NCBI GenBank assembly: GCA_958496175.1
Contig: OY292278.1
Location: forward strand, 32,860,001-32,924,000
Direction: 5' to 3'
Length of the DNA stretch: 64,000 nucleotides
Origin: Sisyra terminalis
Lineage: Eukaryota > Arthropoda > Insecta > Neuroptera > Sisyridae
Made by a program: the position numbers and the translations under genes. A model generated the notes under the pieces. That model saw only the letters and a program-made list of their open reading frames with translations. It was not told where the DNA came from and did no database searches. This document shows positions 24,601 through 36,936 of the stretch, piece by piece (positions within the stretch are counted from its first letter, which is position 1; each line of letters starts with the position of its first letter).

Positions 24601-27067
24601 AAAAATCAAAGTACACATTTTTTAAGACCACTCAAATATTACGATTTACATAAAGGCAACTTTGGCTGACCAAATTTGATTCAGAATATTTGTACCATCC
24701 ATAAAATATGCATTGCCAAAAATTATTATGGAATTATGAATGGAAGCAAGGTTAACAAGAAAAGGGATGATGAAAAATGATGAAAATTTCTCAATCCTGT
24801 TGAATTGCAAGTGTATATACTCCATACCTCTAAAGTACGTAACTCGAGGAACCAATGATTTCTTTATAAAATCAATTCATATATGAATAAACAAGGATGT
24901 ATAAAAAAAACACCTTTTAAACTAGTTCGAAAGTATCGTTTGCCAGTTAGGTCATTAGTACGACACTTATTCATATTAAAGATTGCACTGCACAATTTTA
25001 ATTTGTAATTGAATATATTTTATATTTATTTTATTATAATACCTAGCTGAACAAGCTATAAATAAATAAACTGAATTTTAATATTCATGATGCATTAAAA
25101 GGAACTTCCATAGCAACCCGCAGCATCCCTCGCTGTACCAATTACTTACTATACTTAGCATCAAGATGTACATTTTTCTATTCAGTTTTAAGGGAAATCG
25201 TTATATCTCTGAAAATATCGACTTTAGTACGAAAATAAGTACAAAAAAACCTTACTAGATAACCTGCAGCATCTATTGCTATACCTGTTGATGTGAGACT
25301 CTATTGAGTCTCTTAATAATAACATGCGCATTAATAAATGCAATGTTGTATAAAAATTTCAAAACAATCGGTAAAGAACTTTAAGGAATTTCCAATTTCG
25401 AATAAAAGAACTTTAAATTTGTATATATATAAGATATGGGAAAACTGTTGTTTCCCCCTTTTAATTTTTATCACTGATGCGCCATTAAAAATCCTTAAAC
25501 ATATTTTTGTAGATAATTTTCCATTTTATAAAGAAATAAATTATCATTTTGGATAAATTCGTATTTTCAAAGAATGAATTTTATATTAAACGTCAACTCC
25601 AAGCTAAGAAGTCAAAAAAAATGAGATTATAATTTTCCAACATCATTAATCATTTATAAGTACTACATTATAAAATACTGGATAATGGCATAACTGAAAT
25701 TATAAAATTGTTTAAACGAGTGAACTTATTAAAACTTTCGAGTCCTTCTTTGTAGAGCGTTCCATTCTCTACAAAAACAAGTTTAATGCATTAATATTGC
25801 ACATCTTTGGCTAGTTATAAAAATCAAAAGAACTAAACAAATGCTATGTTTATGGAAAATAAATTCCTTCAACCGACGACTTAATATTAAGAGTTAAAAT
25901 TACAATAGGTAAATTTTTGTATCGAAATAAAAATTTTGAACCGGTTTAGAGGAAAAAAAGAAAAATAACATATCCTACAGTATTTATATTATCGCTCACA
26001 TTTGCACTCAATAAAAATAACGATGAAAATTACCATAAAATATAATAAGTTGTTATGGGAAAAAAATATACAAAATCGTCTCACAAATTGGATATCTACA
26101 GCTGCAAATGCAATTAGGACTTTATCAATCTATATCTGAACCCACATTTTTCCATTGTACTTTATCAATTATGTCGAAATGATTCAGAACTGCGAACTGC
26201 ATACTTTCAAGTTCTTCTTAACAGATAAGATTTTCAATTACTCAATGCAGTGAATTTATAATTCATAATCTCAACTGCCGTTATATTGTACGAGTCATGG
26301 AGATTATGGTTTCATTATCAGTCCTGGAATATCTCTAGGAAAATCTTCTTTGAAAGGCACAAAGATAAATTCAATGAATAATTTGAGCGCAGGCGGATGA
26401 ATAAGACCCAAAAGATAACAATCTAATTATATTTAGATGAGTAATACTGATCATCAATGAACACCTAATAAGGAATGAAGAAAAAAAAATAAGTCTTCAA
26501 GTTTATAGGAAAATTATTTTCATATTTATAAAAATCTTATCAGAAAGCATATAACTTACAAAAACAACTTAACTCTAAAACACTAAATTTGAATTTTGAA
26601 AAATTCCACGAGATATGTCGCTAAGATATTTTAATAGCTTTATTAGACTTATATGTAAAAGTATAAATATCTTAGGCGAACATATAAATTCGTTTAATTT
26701 TTTTAATAAAACAAGATAATCAAATATCTGATTTATCAGTAAGTTATATTTTTGTTTAAATCAAACCTTTTTTCTTCAATTTTAATTTTATCTATCTTAG
26801 TATACTTCAATTAGTTGAATTAGATAACTATACGATGGCCTTGTAAAGTCCGGTCAAATTTTCAATGTATTTATAAAAACGACTATTTCAAAGGTTAGAT
26901 TATTTGGAATTATCTTTTTAAGTCCACAAGATAGCAATCTATTCAATGAAATCTGCACCTATAAGAAATGTTTTTAAAAAATTTAAGATAACATAAAATT
27001 ATTCTATTTATATTTTTAATTTATTTTTATAATTTCTGTTTCAAGAACTTCCAAACAAAGTTGTCCT
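21641..27067. other. AT-rich intronic sequence, few features
   Basis: GCTGGGATAACAA at about 22753 recurs inside the Penelope-like locus near 31568, hinting at internal parts of the same element. Two diverged copies of a CCGCAGCATC / CTGTACC block lie about 150 bp apart (25120 and 25265). Otherwise no gene or clear repeat was seen. Confidence 0.35.
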
Positions 27068-27231
27068 AAGTCTACTGGTGACCGAGTGGTCAAGGTGGCC
27101 ACTCCAAAACTAGTCAGTGATGAATTCGATCCTAGTACCGAGCAAATATTCAATTTTTCTCGATTTACGGTTTTTTATTAACCTACAAACCTTAGTAATT
27201 GTAAAGCAATGGTAAATAGCAATTAAATGTC
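27068..27231 (+). mobile_element. Most complete copy of a tRNA-derived SINE
   Basis: Box A is TGACCGAGTGGTCAAGG (close to the tRNA-Ser/Leu form TGGCCGAGTGGTTAAGG). A box-B-like GAATTCGATCC follows 44 nt later (27122-27132). Then comes a conserved tRNA-unrelated body, TTTCTCGATTTACGG, TTTTTTATTAACC and AAAGCAATGGTAAATAGC. Five other loci share the head or body. It is a polymerase III-type retroposon; I know of no named family for it, but I could not search. Confidence 0.7.
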
Positions 27232-27589
27232 CTACTTATGTGAAGTACAATAAAATATTTTTTTACATTTAAGTGAGTACCATTAAAAATTGATTAAAAG
27301 TTTGTAAATCTACTGCTAATTTGTTGACATATCACGTAGAATAGAATTACCACCAGAAAAGCTCATAAAGTGGAAAGAAGTTAAGATAAATTGAACGTTA
27401 TGAACCAATTTTAAACTCTTCAAATGTATATTGTAGCCACGTAGACATACCGACACATTATATTTTTCTATGAATATTTGTAATTATTTACTATAATTTT
27501 AATGTTATCAATATATTGCTCGTTAACTATTCTTAAACTTTAAATAACTTAATAATCGATTCACAAAAATTGAATCACTAAACAATAAC

Positions 27590-28133
27590 TAAAGCTTCGG
27601 TGCGCCTACCCAAGCGCTCATGCTGGGCTCACTGACCTACTCCTCATTCGGGTACCCAGATCTCGCATTTCCATCCTCTATCGGAAATTCAAACTGGAGG
27701 ATCCACACTTGTGGCCCTTTTGAACGGTATAATAACTTTATATTTCTTTAAAAAAATTTAAAAAAATAAATATGGGTGGTTCAAAATACTTTTTGGTAGT
27801 TAGGATAATTAACAACCTACAGTAATGAAAGGCTTAGTTAGGCCTTTATTTAACTATACTTGAGTTCTTCAGTACCAACGTGCCTTACGACACTTATACT
27901 GCCTATACATTGCTTATAAAACGATTCACTAAACTCTTCTTAAAAAACGGATAGACACATTTACTAAACTCTTCTTAATGGGAAAAATAAAAAAATATAT
28001 TTTCTCAAATTTAAAACACGGGTATTTATTTATATGTAGTTGCACAAAGTGAACAAAACCATTAAAACATTATATATCCCAAACCCGAGAGACTCACTCA
28101 CCAAACCTCTGAGGTTCGATCGAACCCAGGTTA
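27590..28133. mobile_element. Repeat remnants including one hAT-type end
   Basis: A GC-rich block at 27595-27730 has open frames in two phases and looks like old element coding sequence, but no domain is recognised. At 28111-28133 the string GGTTAAGAACCCCTG is the reverse complement of a typical hAT terminus, CAGGGGTTCTTAACC. No left partner or target duplication was found. Confidence 0.35.
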
Positions 28134-31100
28134 AGAACCCCTGATCTAAAATTTTCCATTGCCACCTTTTTGAAATCTATCTTTACAACAAAGGCTATAT
28201 TGGCTACATCCTGGATACGATTATATCGATAATACGCAGTTTACATAAATTTTTATTACTATGTTCACAGGCACAAATATCCAAATTGCAAAGAAATAAG
28301 AATATTGTTAATTCTGGTTACTGGTAACGTGATAAATTATTGTCTTATAAAAATAAATTCTTACACAATATTATAGATTATTTAGTTTTTGGTTTTGTAA
28401 ATTGAAAAATCTTATCGTGGAAAGTAGAAAATGGATTTTTATTCGTGCTAGATGTCTTTCATTCGGCAGCGATTTCTAATCTAAAACGATCGAATAATTC
28501 TCCTTCACATGTCATAATTAAATAATGGTCTGTCAAGCCGCAAGAAACTATCGATTTAAAACTCGATGAAAAAACCATCAATTATTTATATAATTAATCG
28601 ATCGTAAAAAATCTGATTAATTAACCCGAACAAACTTATTACGTGTAAATAACAATTTAACTCAACATCACATTAATATAGTAGGCATTTAAATTTCAAT
28701 AATTCAAATAAACGTAAAAAATTTCCAACATAATATTATTTTCCACGCGTGTGTGGTAAGTTATATGGCTGAAGCCCATGCTGCGAGTTCTACTCACAAG
28801 TCGCATTCGCTTTTTCATTTCTTTATCATCGTTCATGTTCTCTTCTATCCATGAATACCATTAAAATGTTTCTATTAGTTTTATGTTAGTAATAGGTTAG
28901 CTTATCAGATTGAACGATCATTACAGAAACCTTCTATCTGTTGCTGTTGATCGGCCATATGTGTCTATAGATGTAAATGTGTACATTGAAGAAAAAGCCT
29001 ACGTATTACTGTTTGTTGTATTATACCTTTCCTTACACACATTCGATCGATATTGGTGTTTAAAACAAGCCGATAAGACAAATCAAAGCCCTTTGCATCA
29101 CAAAGTACTATTAGCGTACCAACTCAAGTTTGTAGGTATAGAAAATTACTTTATTTACTTTTACATATTCTATTTCTTAATATTATTGTTATTAAACATA
29201 TCTTGATAAGCTGCTAATGTGGTCTATGAATAAGCAACGATTTTCAAATCGATTAAGTGTTCAAGGTTTTACAACTTGGTTCCGTGATTTTTTTTTTGAA
29301 ACACTTTTATAGTCATCGCTAGAAAATTCATGACTAACACTTACACACTACGGATGAGCGATCAAACGCAAAAATCGATAAAACAATCTCAAAAATTCAT
29401 CACAAATTTTTGGATACACTACTATTCATATAAGAATTTTTAATTTTAACAACAAAAAATTACTCCTTACATATGATTTTTTTTTAAATTAGAAACAATC
29501 TAGCCTTGATCTAATGATTTGGTTCAATATTTAAAACAACGAGCGTTTTTAATGATACGTCTCTTAGATATTATCATTAAAAATCACGCCACTTAGCAAT
29601 TCCTTAACGCAAATCTAATCTTTACAAGAAAAAATTTCAGTCGAGAACTTGATTTAATGTTGAAATAATGATTTGATATGAAAAAAGTTCAAAAATATTT
29701 TTTCCAAGTAAGGAATAATTGGATTGTAAGTACGAAGCTTCTCCATTATCTTATTGAACATATTTTTTAAAAAAATCAATTTTAATTTTGATAAGGCAAC
29801 TGATCAAAAATCCATAGATTAAATAAATATCGAAAATCAAATTTATTCCGAGAATTAAACATTCAACACAAGGTCCATCTGATAAAGTTGAGATAATAAT
29901 TTGATAAGATACTAAATTGGTTGTACACTTGCAGAAATTTAAGTGACAATTTTTAACAAACAACAAGTTTTCGACAAAAAAAATATAATTATTTTCATAA
30001 AAATTTTATTGTAGATAAAATTTAAATACTTACGAAGAAACAAATCATAAAACTGAAGAATTTTTATTTTTATTTTTCGAGAAAAATGAGGTGAATTTTC
30101 TTTTCATATGAAGTTTTTTTTTTCTCGAGAAAATCAAAAAAATAATTCAAATCAATATCGCATTCGAATTCTTCAATAAAAGCCATGATGAAACTTTGCA
30201 AAACTGTCCTATAATGTTAGGAAGTATATATTATTACAAGTTTAGTAGGGAAAATTGGTATTCTAGTTTCCAAATGTAAAATCCACACCAAAATGCTTAA
30301 AAGTGTCACGACGTCGCTTGTGACGTCACGTTTGTATAACAAAAGTATGTACATTAGAACTCATTGAATAATTTTATTATTTTGTGTTATTAAATGTGAA
30401 ATCAAAAGTTTATAGGTGCTGCGTAGTCCCTCAGTGAGATAACAGTTCAATAAAAACTTCTAATAAATTATTGGAAACTTAAATTATTCAATTAAACCTA
30501 TTGTGGTATTAAGAAGTGTATTCGAAGTATTTTTACCCAAAAGATTAAATTTCTTCCAATCTTTTAGTCAAGACACCAAATTCCTATTCCAAAAATCCTA
30601 TTCTCTAATCGACGATGGATTGAAAGGAAAGTCCTCTTGGATTTATTTTAATTTTATGTTTTGGTTTTGTTTCCAATTAAAAGTTTCTGAGTGTTTTACA
30701 ATGCTCCACTATTTCCTTATAATTTTGACAAACCCCACTACGCCGATAATTTCAACTAAAGCCGCATAAATATTTTCTTGGAACATATTAAAAACTGTAT
30801 AAAAACGTACGTTGTTGTACGTTAAAAAAAAACAATAATACAAACAGCCATGATATAAGTCTCCTTGACTGAGCTATCCCCATCACTGCCCTCCCATCTG
30901 GTAAATATAATTAGCCTGGTTCAAATGCAATCACTTAGACAATTATGACGTCATTCGCTCTGATTTGTGTTCAGCATATTAGAGTGGATTGCCGAACTTT
31001 GTAGTCTTATTTTAGCCCAAAAGACCGAAATATATGCAATGTATTTTTATGCATAAGGTTATTAAGAAAATAGTAGAATAAAAATATAACTTCATTTGAA

Positions 31101-31349
31101 TAAACATCGAATCACAACGATAAAAAGAAAAGTAACTATATCTGTGGTACAATTTCACAAGACTCCCTATTCAGTTTCGCGTTTTCAATTAGCTTAACGA
31201 CTCTATTTTCTTAATATTTCTATATGAATTGTATAATATCCAAAAAAATAACGATGATTACATCACTTTATGATAAACTTGAATCGGAAACTAGGAAGTA
31301 TTAAGAAGTAAATGAAAAAAATACGTTCATTGATATGGTGGCAAGAAGA
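28134..31349. other. AT-rich intronic sequence, no gene recognised
   Basis: A slightly GC-richer stretch at 28740-29120 contains a 98-codon plus-strand frame starting at TTG; it shows no family motif. A TGACGTCACG site lies near 30318 and a TGACGTCA near 30947. Confidence 0.35.
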
Positions 31350-31985
31350 AAAGCTAATGGATTGCGTATTTCGATTGCTAAGCAATATTCATCAGGGATC
31401 TTCAAGTAATTTTGAATCTGGAAGTATGTGATGAGGCACATAGCAATTATTGCAAAATCGGGAGCAATACCGCATACCAAGAATGAAGAGCGTTCAATTA
31501 AAACTAGCGACTAATGTTCCAGCATCAATCAAATATCGGCGTTTATTATCGGCCAATCTTTAGCTGATAGCTGGGATAACAACATTATGGAAGATTGGTA
31601 ACCGATCATCGGAAAAAAGTAAAAACTGAATTTTGACCAAAAGTGATACTCAAGCATTAGCCAAGTACTGCCCAAAAGGGGTAACCAAGAATCAACCAAT
31701 ACTAGAAACTAAGTAACGGCCAGCCTTAGCTGTCGAACTCGGGTTATAATTCATCATCATTATTTTCTTTTTATATTCAAGAAATTTTATGGGGACCCAT
31801 ATTGAACATTGTTAAGACCTTTAACATGCTAATTTTTTACCCCGTAATTGATCAGATATATAACCAGATTCATGATGACTTATCACATAGCATTTACGGA
31901 GAGATTCAATACTACTTGATGACCACCAAGGAAGGTTGCTTGGCAATCGAAATACGCATCAAGGCCAATACACCTTACATACATT
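31350..31985. mobile_element. Penelope-like locus with inverted hammerhead-bearing tails
   Basis: A minus-strand tail at 31350-31440 has CTGATGA (31395-31389), a TTGC-TTA-GCAA hairpin and GAAA (31372-31369). A related plus-strand tail at 31885-31965 has CACATAGC, GAGATTCAATACTACTTGA and GGTTGCTTGGCAATCGAAA, with the first core box decayed. The two tails face each other across about 450 bp of GC-richer sequence with no intact frame. Inverted tails are a known Penelope insertion structure, but no RT or GIY-YIG remnant is readable. Confidence 0.5.
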
Positions 31986-32930
31986 TTATTTAGGCTTATA
32001 TTCAAATTTGCGTTTACAGATTACTTTTGTAGGTTATATTTCATAAATTAGATTACAATCTATTTAATATATTGTTTGTATAGTATAAACTGTTCATAGT
32101 CAGCAAAAATATTTAATTTGAATGAGCTTAATGATTTTTTTAACATTGAAACTGGCGAAAGTACAATAATTAAAGGACATGCTTGATTAAATCAAAAAAT
32201 TCAAGAATGAATTTGTTCGAAAAATAAAAACGAAACAGCAATTTTTCTCAAAAATTTTAATTGAATAGCAGTTAAAATGTGTTTCTCAATACAAATTTTT
32301 CATTTAACTTAAAAATGAATCGAACGAACAATTAAAAAACTGGATATTTTTAGAAAAATTTTTGAAAAAATATTCTTAGAAAACCAAAATTTACATGGCT
32401 ATCAATAGATCATTCAAAGGTGACATTTTTTTCAAGTATTTCGTGTCAACTAAAAACCTTTATAGAAAACTCAAATCTATATTTTGTAATCGTTTTTTTT
32501 TCCATTTGATTTGATGTAGAAAAATTAATCACTGATAAGTTTAAAGCTTTTTATAGCTGGTTTACAACGCTGTTATTGTTTTCCTAATGAATCCTTGAGT
32601 TTACAGATAAGACTGAGATAAATTTGGACAAAAATATTGGGACAACTACGTGGAGGTATCAGAATTCAGGTTTTGTATCTTATTATCATATTTTATAAAA
32701 TAAAAATATAAATGATTTAAAACTAAAGACTGAAGAATTTGGAATGTGTATCAGATGATACATAAGACAATGAGAAAAAAAATCATCTTCTTCGTTTTGA
32801 TGAAGATTAGCTACCTCATTACGTGTGTTTCGAATATTTCTCGATTAGAATCTTCTTGGAAGGATTTGTTAATGTGTTATTGAATGAATGGAGTTGGTTG
32901 CGGGTTTGGAACACTTCAAATGTGTTTTGG
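31986..32930. other. AT-rich intronic sequence, nothing recognised
   Basis: No repeat pair, RNA gene or coding motif was seen. Confidence 0.4.
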
Positions 32931-33300
32931 CGACAGTCGAACAAGTCGACTAGCTGCTATTAGTAGCGGCTAATGAAACGTCACTGAAGCGCCTTGAACA
33001 ACATTCCTCACGCATTGAATTTATAGGCTTCCTCGGCTTTGTTGTTGCACACAACAAATGCTCACATCCCGATTCAAGTGCATTCAACACAACAACCACT
33101 ATCCACTTAGTGTAAAACATCGACAACTACTTATTACGACAACATTTATGTGGTTGCAATGGGGAAATTTGTTCAATGTGTGCTTCACCTATAGTAGTAC
33201 CTACGCTGCTGCTAATGCTTCATGCTTATCGAGGAGATAAGACAGTTTTTGTGTAATAACCGGGGAGAGAATTTGCAAATGTGTACGGATATCCGCTATG
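32931..33300. other. GC-richer island, candidate regulatory sequence
   Basis: Composition differs from the flanks, with short palindromes (TCGAACAAGTCGA, CTATTAGTAGCGG). A 60-codon plus-strand frame from 33058 has no recognisable motif. The island could be an enhancer in the presumed first intron. Confidence 0.2.
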
Positions 33301-33939
33301 TGTTTTGGAATCGGATGATAACAAACTGTTGATAATTATACACGATTATATTTTTCAACGCCCATTTTTCACGTTTTAACATAAAAGAAATAATTATTGC
33401 TTTTTTATAAAATGCCGCATTCATGGAAAATAGACTTTATATCCACAATTTTTTCTCTAAATTTTAATAATTTTATTTTTCAATTTCAATATTTTTACTC
33501 TTCATATGAGAAAAATTTAAGTTAATTTTGTCCAAAATAAATTTGAAAACTTTACCTCATAGATTATTCTTTAATTCTTTACCATTTATATAGTTTTTGT
33601 ACATCAATACAAAAAGTTCCATGTTATAGATGTAGATACTATCCAAAATCGTTATGGGACATTTCAATATTAGCAATTTCCAATACCAAAAGAACACTTG
33701 CTTAAAAATTCTGGCTTAGTGTCGTTGGTTTTTGTACGTTCAAATTATACATACATTTTTTTAGGAATTTTTGTGACTGAAGTTACTATCTTTGAGACTC
33801 TTTTGAAGAATAGATAAGGTTTTAATTTATCTCAGAAGATTTTCCCTTCCGTTAATAAAAAAATTTAAATGACATAAAGCAGCAAATATCAAATTAGATT
33901 TTTTCGCTGACTTTGAACAGTAATAATATTTTAACAATA

Positions 33940-34510
33940 GGGGAACCTGGGGCGGAACGGGGTACCTAAGCTTTAAGTACAATTTACGAGAGGTTTAAAG
34001 AAACAATCTCATGGTTGTGTTATTTATATACTTATTTAAAAATAGGTTTTTTGAATAAATAAAAAAAGGTTTTATTGTATTGAGCTAAATTAATACTTAG
34101 TATTAAAAATTTAGGTTTCAAAAACAAATGGAAATTCCCATTCTGCCCCACCCCCTGGGGCACAATGGGAAATGAGCCTGGGGCGCAATGGGATACTTGT
34201 TATTGGCATAGTTCGCAAATGAAGACACTGCCATCGTCGTCACTGTTTAGCCCAGCACATCCTAAATGTGTCCATTTTTGGCAAATACGACAGGAACACC
34301 AGCCTTTATTAGATTTGGAGTATAAATCCTGACAGAATAAGCAAATTACCTTTCCATCTTCCGACCTCTCTTATATATGAACTATCGGCTAGTTTTCCTT
34401 ATATATGTACGCACTATCTGCTCATAAAATAAAAATGTCTGTCTGAATGGGAAATACAATTATTGTCTAAGATGGAACGGGGTATCGTACATCCCATTGG
34501 GCTCCATAGC
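33940..34510 (-). mobile_element. Relic of a pogo/Tigger-type DNA transposon
   Basis: The left edge is GGGGAACCTGGGGCGGAACG directly after TA (33938-33939), the target dinucleotide of this superfamily. CCCATT/GGGGC strings recur at 34130-34195 and near 34480. The only readable coding remnant is the C-terminal zinc finger at 34200-34370. The catalytic domain is gone and the right edge is not defined. Confidence 0.55.
34200..34370 (-). pseudogene. C-terminal PHD-like zinc finger of a pogo-family transposase
   Basis: This is a minus-strand frame of about 56 codons ending in TAA (34202-34200). The cysteine/histidine order is CLFC, then CSCRIC, then WTHLGC, then CELC at the very end, i.e. a C4HC3-like pattern. 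Insect pogo/Tigger-like DDE transposases typically end in exactly such a finger (CxxC ... W.H..CAG ... CxxC). The segment DSDDDGS-like acidic run before the last pair also fits. An upstream in-frame stop cuts it off from any catalytic domain. Confidence 0.65.
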
Positions 34511-34954
34511 AACTTTTCCATAATCACGACTATTATGGCAGGATATATTGGTTATATTTGAATTATCACTATATTGGCCTGTAATTAGTCAACAGTATAT
34601 TTAAACAAACATGTCATGTTAATATCCAAACAACAAATAGTACATAGTATAATTATCTTAGTGTTACTTTACAAAAATTAAAATTCGGAAAGTTTATTTC
34701 GACTTTTGATAAAAATAAGCGTGAATAGTGTCAGCACAGTTTTTTCATCATTAATTTTTATTTTCCATTTCTGACACCACCTAGAGATGAGATAACACTC
34801 AAATAAAGAGGTCCACCCTGTCCAACCACATGCTAAGTGCAAGTGGTACCAATAAGATAACATAGTACCTACCTATATGTTTTCTTGATTGATATTGATA
34901 AATTTTCATTGTTTAATTTGACTCTTATTTAATATTTTAGTACATTTTTTTTAA
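34511..34954. other. AT-rich sequence, nothing recognised
   Basis: No repeat pair, RNA gene or coding motif was seen. Confidence 0.4.
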
Positions 34955-35133
34955 CCTGGTACAATCAGGCAATGTATCACTCTCTATTTTGTTTTCAATT
35001 AAATTTGCGAAAGATCCCATCAATTTCGCCCTAATTCCCATCTAGTTTATTATTGCTAAAATCATTATGATGGATTTATTCGCGAATTAAATTAACAACA
35101 AAATAGAGAATGATACATTACCTGATTGTACCG
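34955..35133. mobile_element. Short MITE with ~54-bp terminal inverted repeats
   Basis: The left arm from 34955 (CCTGGTACAATCAGG, then CTCTATTTTGTT) and the right arm ending at 35133 (AACAAAATAGAG, then CCTGATTGTACCGG) are inverted copies of about 54 bp with several mismatches, around a core of about 70 bp. No target duplication could be fixed. Non-coding. Confidence 0.65.
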
Positions 35134-35559
35134 GCCTAAAGTATACAGGTACCAAATGAATTGCATGCACTATTCATTAACGTAATACTAGCGAAGATTT
35201 TTTCGATAAGAATTAGGTTTTTTTAATAAAAAACTATAATTCGAGGAAATGTTTGATTCGCCTACACATTTCTGTTATTTGTGTAATGCGATTGGTATGG
35301 TTCAATTTTACTATCTCATTTTCAAAGATTTCATGCAGCAGTTAGGTAGCTTTTGATGGGATTAAATTTTTTTGGAAAGAAGTGTTATTGAAAAGTGTAA
35401 CCCTTTTCATAATGAAATCGGATAAAGAGTAGATCTTTCTAAAAAAACGTCGATCTGTATCAAAGTCGTAGGCAAGGGGGCTTGTGATCGATATAAATAC
35501 TAGTTTGATGATTGGGAAAAAATCGTTAGGATGTGATGTTAACACCTGATGGCACCTAT

Positions 35560-36070
35560 AACCAATTAATTAATCCCACCCGAGCAGAGCCTAGTGACAA
35601 GGTTAACGAGTGAATTCTATCCGACGACATCAGTTCAATGTGGTGGAGAATTGAGTGGTGGTAGAAGAGTATTGTTGGTGTCGCGTTCGCCGCCCCAACA
35701 ACTTGTTGCCTGTCACACTAACAACCTCCAGCATCCAGCGGCTTATCTCCCACAAATGTCTCTCTCATTCGCCTCTTCCCAATCTCCACACACGCAACAT
35801 CCCGCACTAACACATCCACATTCCCCATGCTACATCCATCCATTCATTCGATTCGAATTCTGGCAAGAATCACATACGATTATCGTTAAACCGTGTCCGC
35901 ATCAAGGACTACAACCAACCAACAAATGATCCCAACTAATTCAAAACTTACATCAGGAGTTTGTAATACATCGAAACGAACATGCATTCGGTTGACGGCC
36001 ACGATGCATCGAACGATCAATTCAATTATATCGTTACATAACAACCGTAAAAGGAGTGATATTACCTGCA
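35560..36070. other. GC-richer, pyrimidine-rich island; possible exon, promoter or enhancer
   Basis: A plus-strand frame is open from about 35570 to 35929 with no ATG until an internal one. It is rich in H, P, S and Q (PQMSLSFASSQSPHTQHPAL), the kind of low complexity seen in transcription-factor coding exons, and also what pyrimidine-rich non-coding DNA gives. CCACCCGAGCAG before 35588 could be an acceptor. The string ATCAGTT at about 35630 resembles an arthropod initiator. No family match can be made. Confidence 0.25.
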
Positions 36071-36695
36071 TTCGACATTTATTAAGTTTTTAAATTTATT
36101 ACCCATTTATTACGTGTCTTATTAACTTAATGAGACCAAATCCACACTCAATATTTTAATTGACAATCGAAACGACAAACCAAGATTAATAGTCAGCAAT
36201 ATACGAGCAACGATATTTCACAAGCGGAACATTTTTCGAAAAATTTCTGATTTTATCACCACCCAATAATTAATCCATTAAATTTCCTACAACTAATTTT
36301 GCTTTGTCCATTAATGTTTTACTTTTTGTTTCAAAGAAATTATTCCGCTTTGGAAAGGCAATTTTCACCGATAAGATCGAAGATAACGTTGAGGGCCTCT
36401 CGATGTGGTTAAAACTATTAAAATTTAATTTTACACTTTTTTTTAAAGGCATTTTACAAAAGATAATTCCACACAACAGTGAATCGTTGGCCTAATTTCG
36501 AAATATTTGAACATCGAAAAATCCTCATTTTTATTTTTAATTAACGACTCATAATGGATCACACTAATTAATAAATGCCCAATTTATACGTTTGTGACAA
36601 AAAATTTGTAACGTAGTTTGAAGAGTAACAATTGGGAAACTTAAAATTTTTTTTGCACATACTTAAAACACCATTCAAGCAATATTCTTCTAGTC

Positions 36696-36785
36696 CAGGC
36701 CTTCTGAAACTATGGGTCGCGACTCCAAATGGAGTCGCGTAGTAAAATTCTGAGGTCGTAAATGAAAAAAGTTTAAGAAGCCCTG
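36696..36785. mobile_element. 90-bp hAT MITE with perfect 8-bp target duplication
   Basis: The termini CAGGCCTTCTGAAACT and (reverse complement of the right end) CAGGGCTTCTTAAACT form the TIRs. TTCTAGTC flanks both sides exactly (36688-36695 and 36786-36793). An 8-bp duplication and CAGGG(G/C)TTCTNAA ends define hAT. GGGTCGCGACTCC inside is itself a palindrome. It is far too short to code. Confidence 0.85.
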
Positions 36786-36824
36786 TTCTAGTCGACTATT
36801 TAAAAAAAAATAATTAAAATAACT

Positions 36825-36936
36825 ATAATAATATCAGGTTCACGGGTAATTGGAATATAGTTAAATTAATTTAAACAATCAATGATTGTTTAAATTAATG
36901 TTTTAATGTTTTAATTAGTGAACCTGATATTATTAT
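36825..36936. repeat. Palindromic element
   Basis: The outer arms at 36825-36843 and 36918-36936 are exact inverted copies (core CAGGTTCAC). An inner palindrome, TTTAAACAATCA / TGATTGTTTAAA, lies around 36882. It resembles a very short MITE, but the flanks show no clear target duplication. Confidence 0.65.

Noticed and set aside
28910..29206. 98-codon plus-strand frame with hydrophobic tail
   Set aside because: It starts at TTG, is low-complexity in the second half, and has no motif; likely chance.
35594..35929. 111-codon plus-strand protein
   Set aside because: It starts at GTG with no upstream ATG, and its composition follows the pyrimidine-rich DNA. Not called as a gene.
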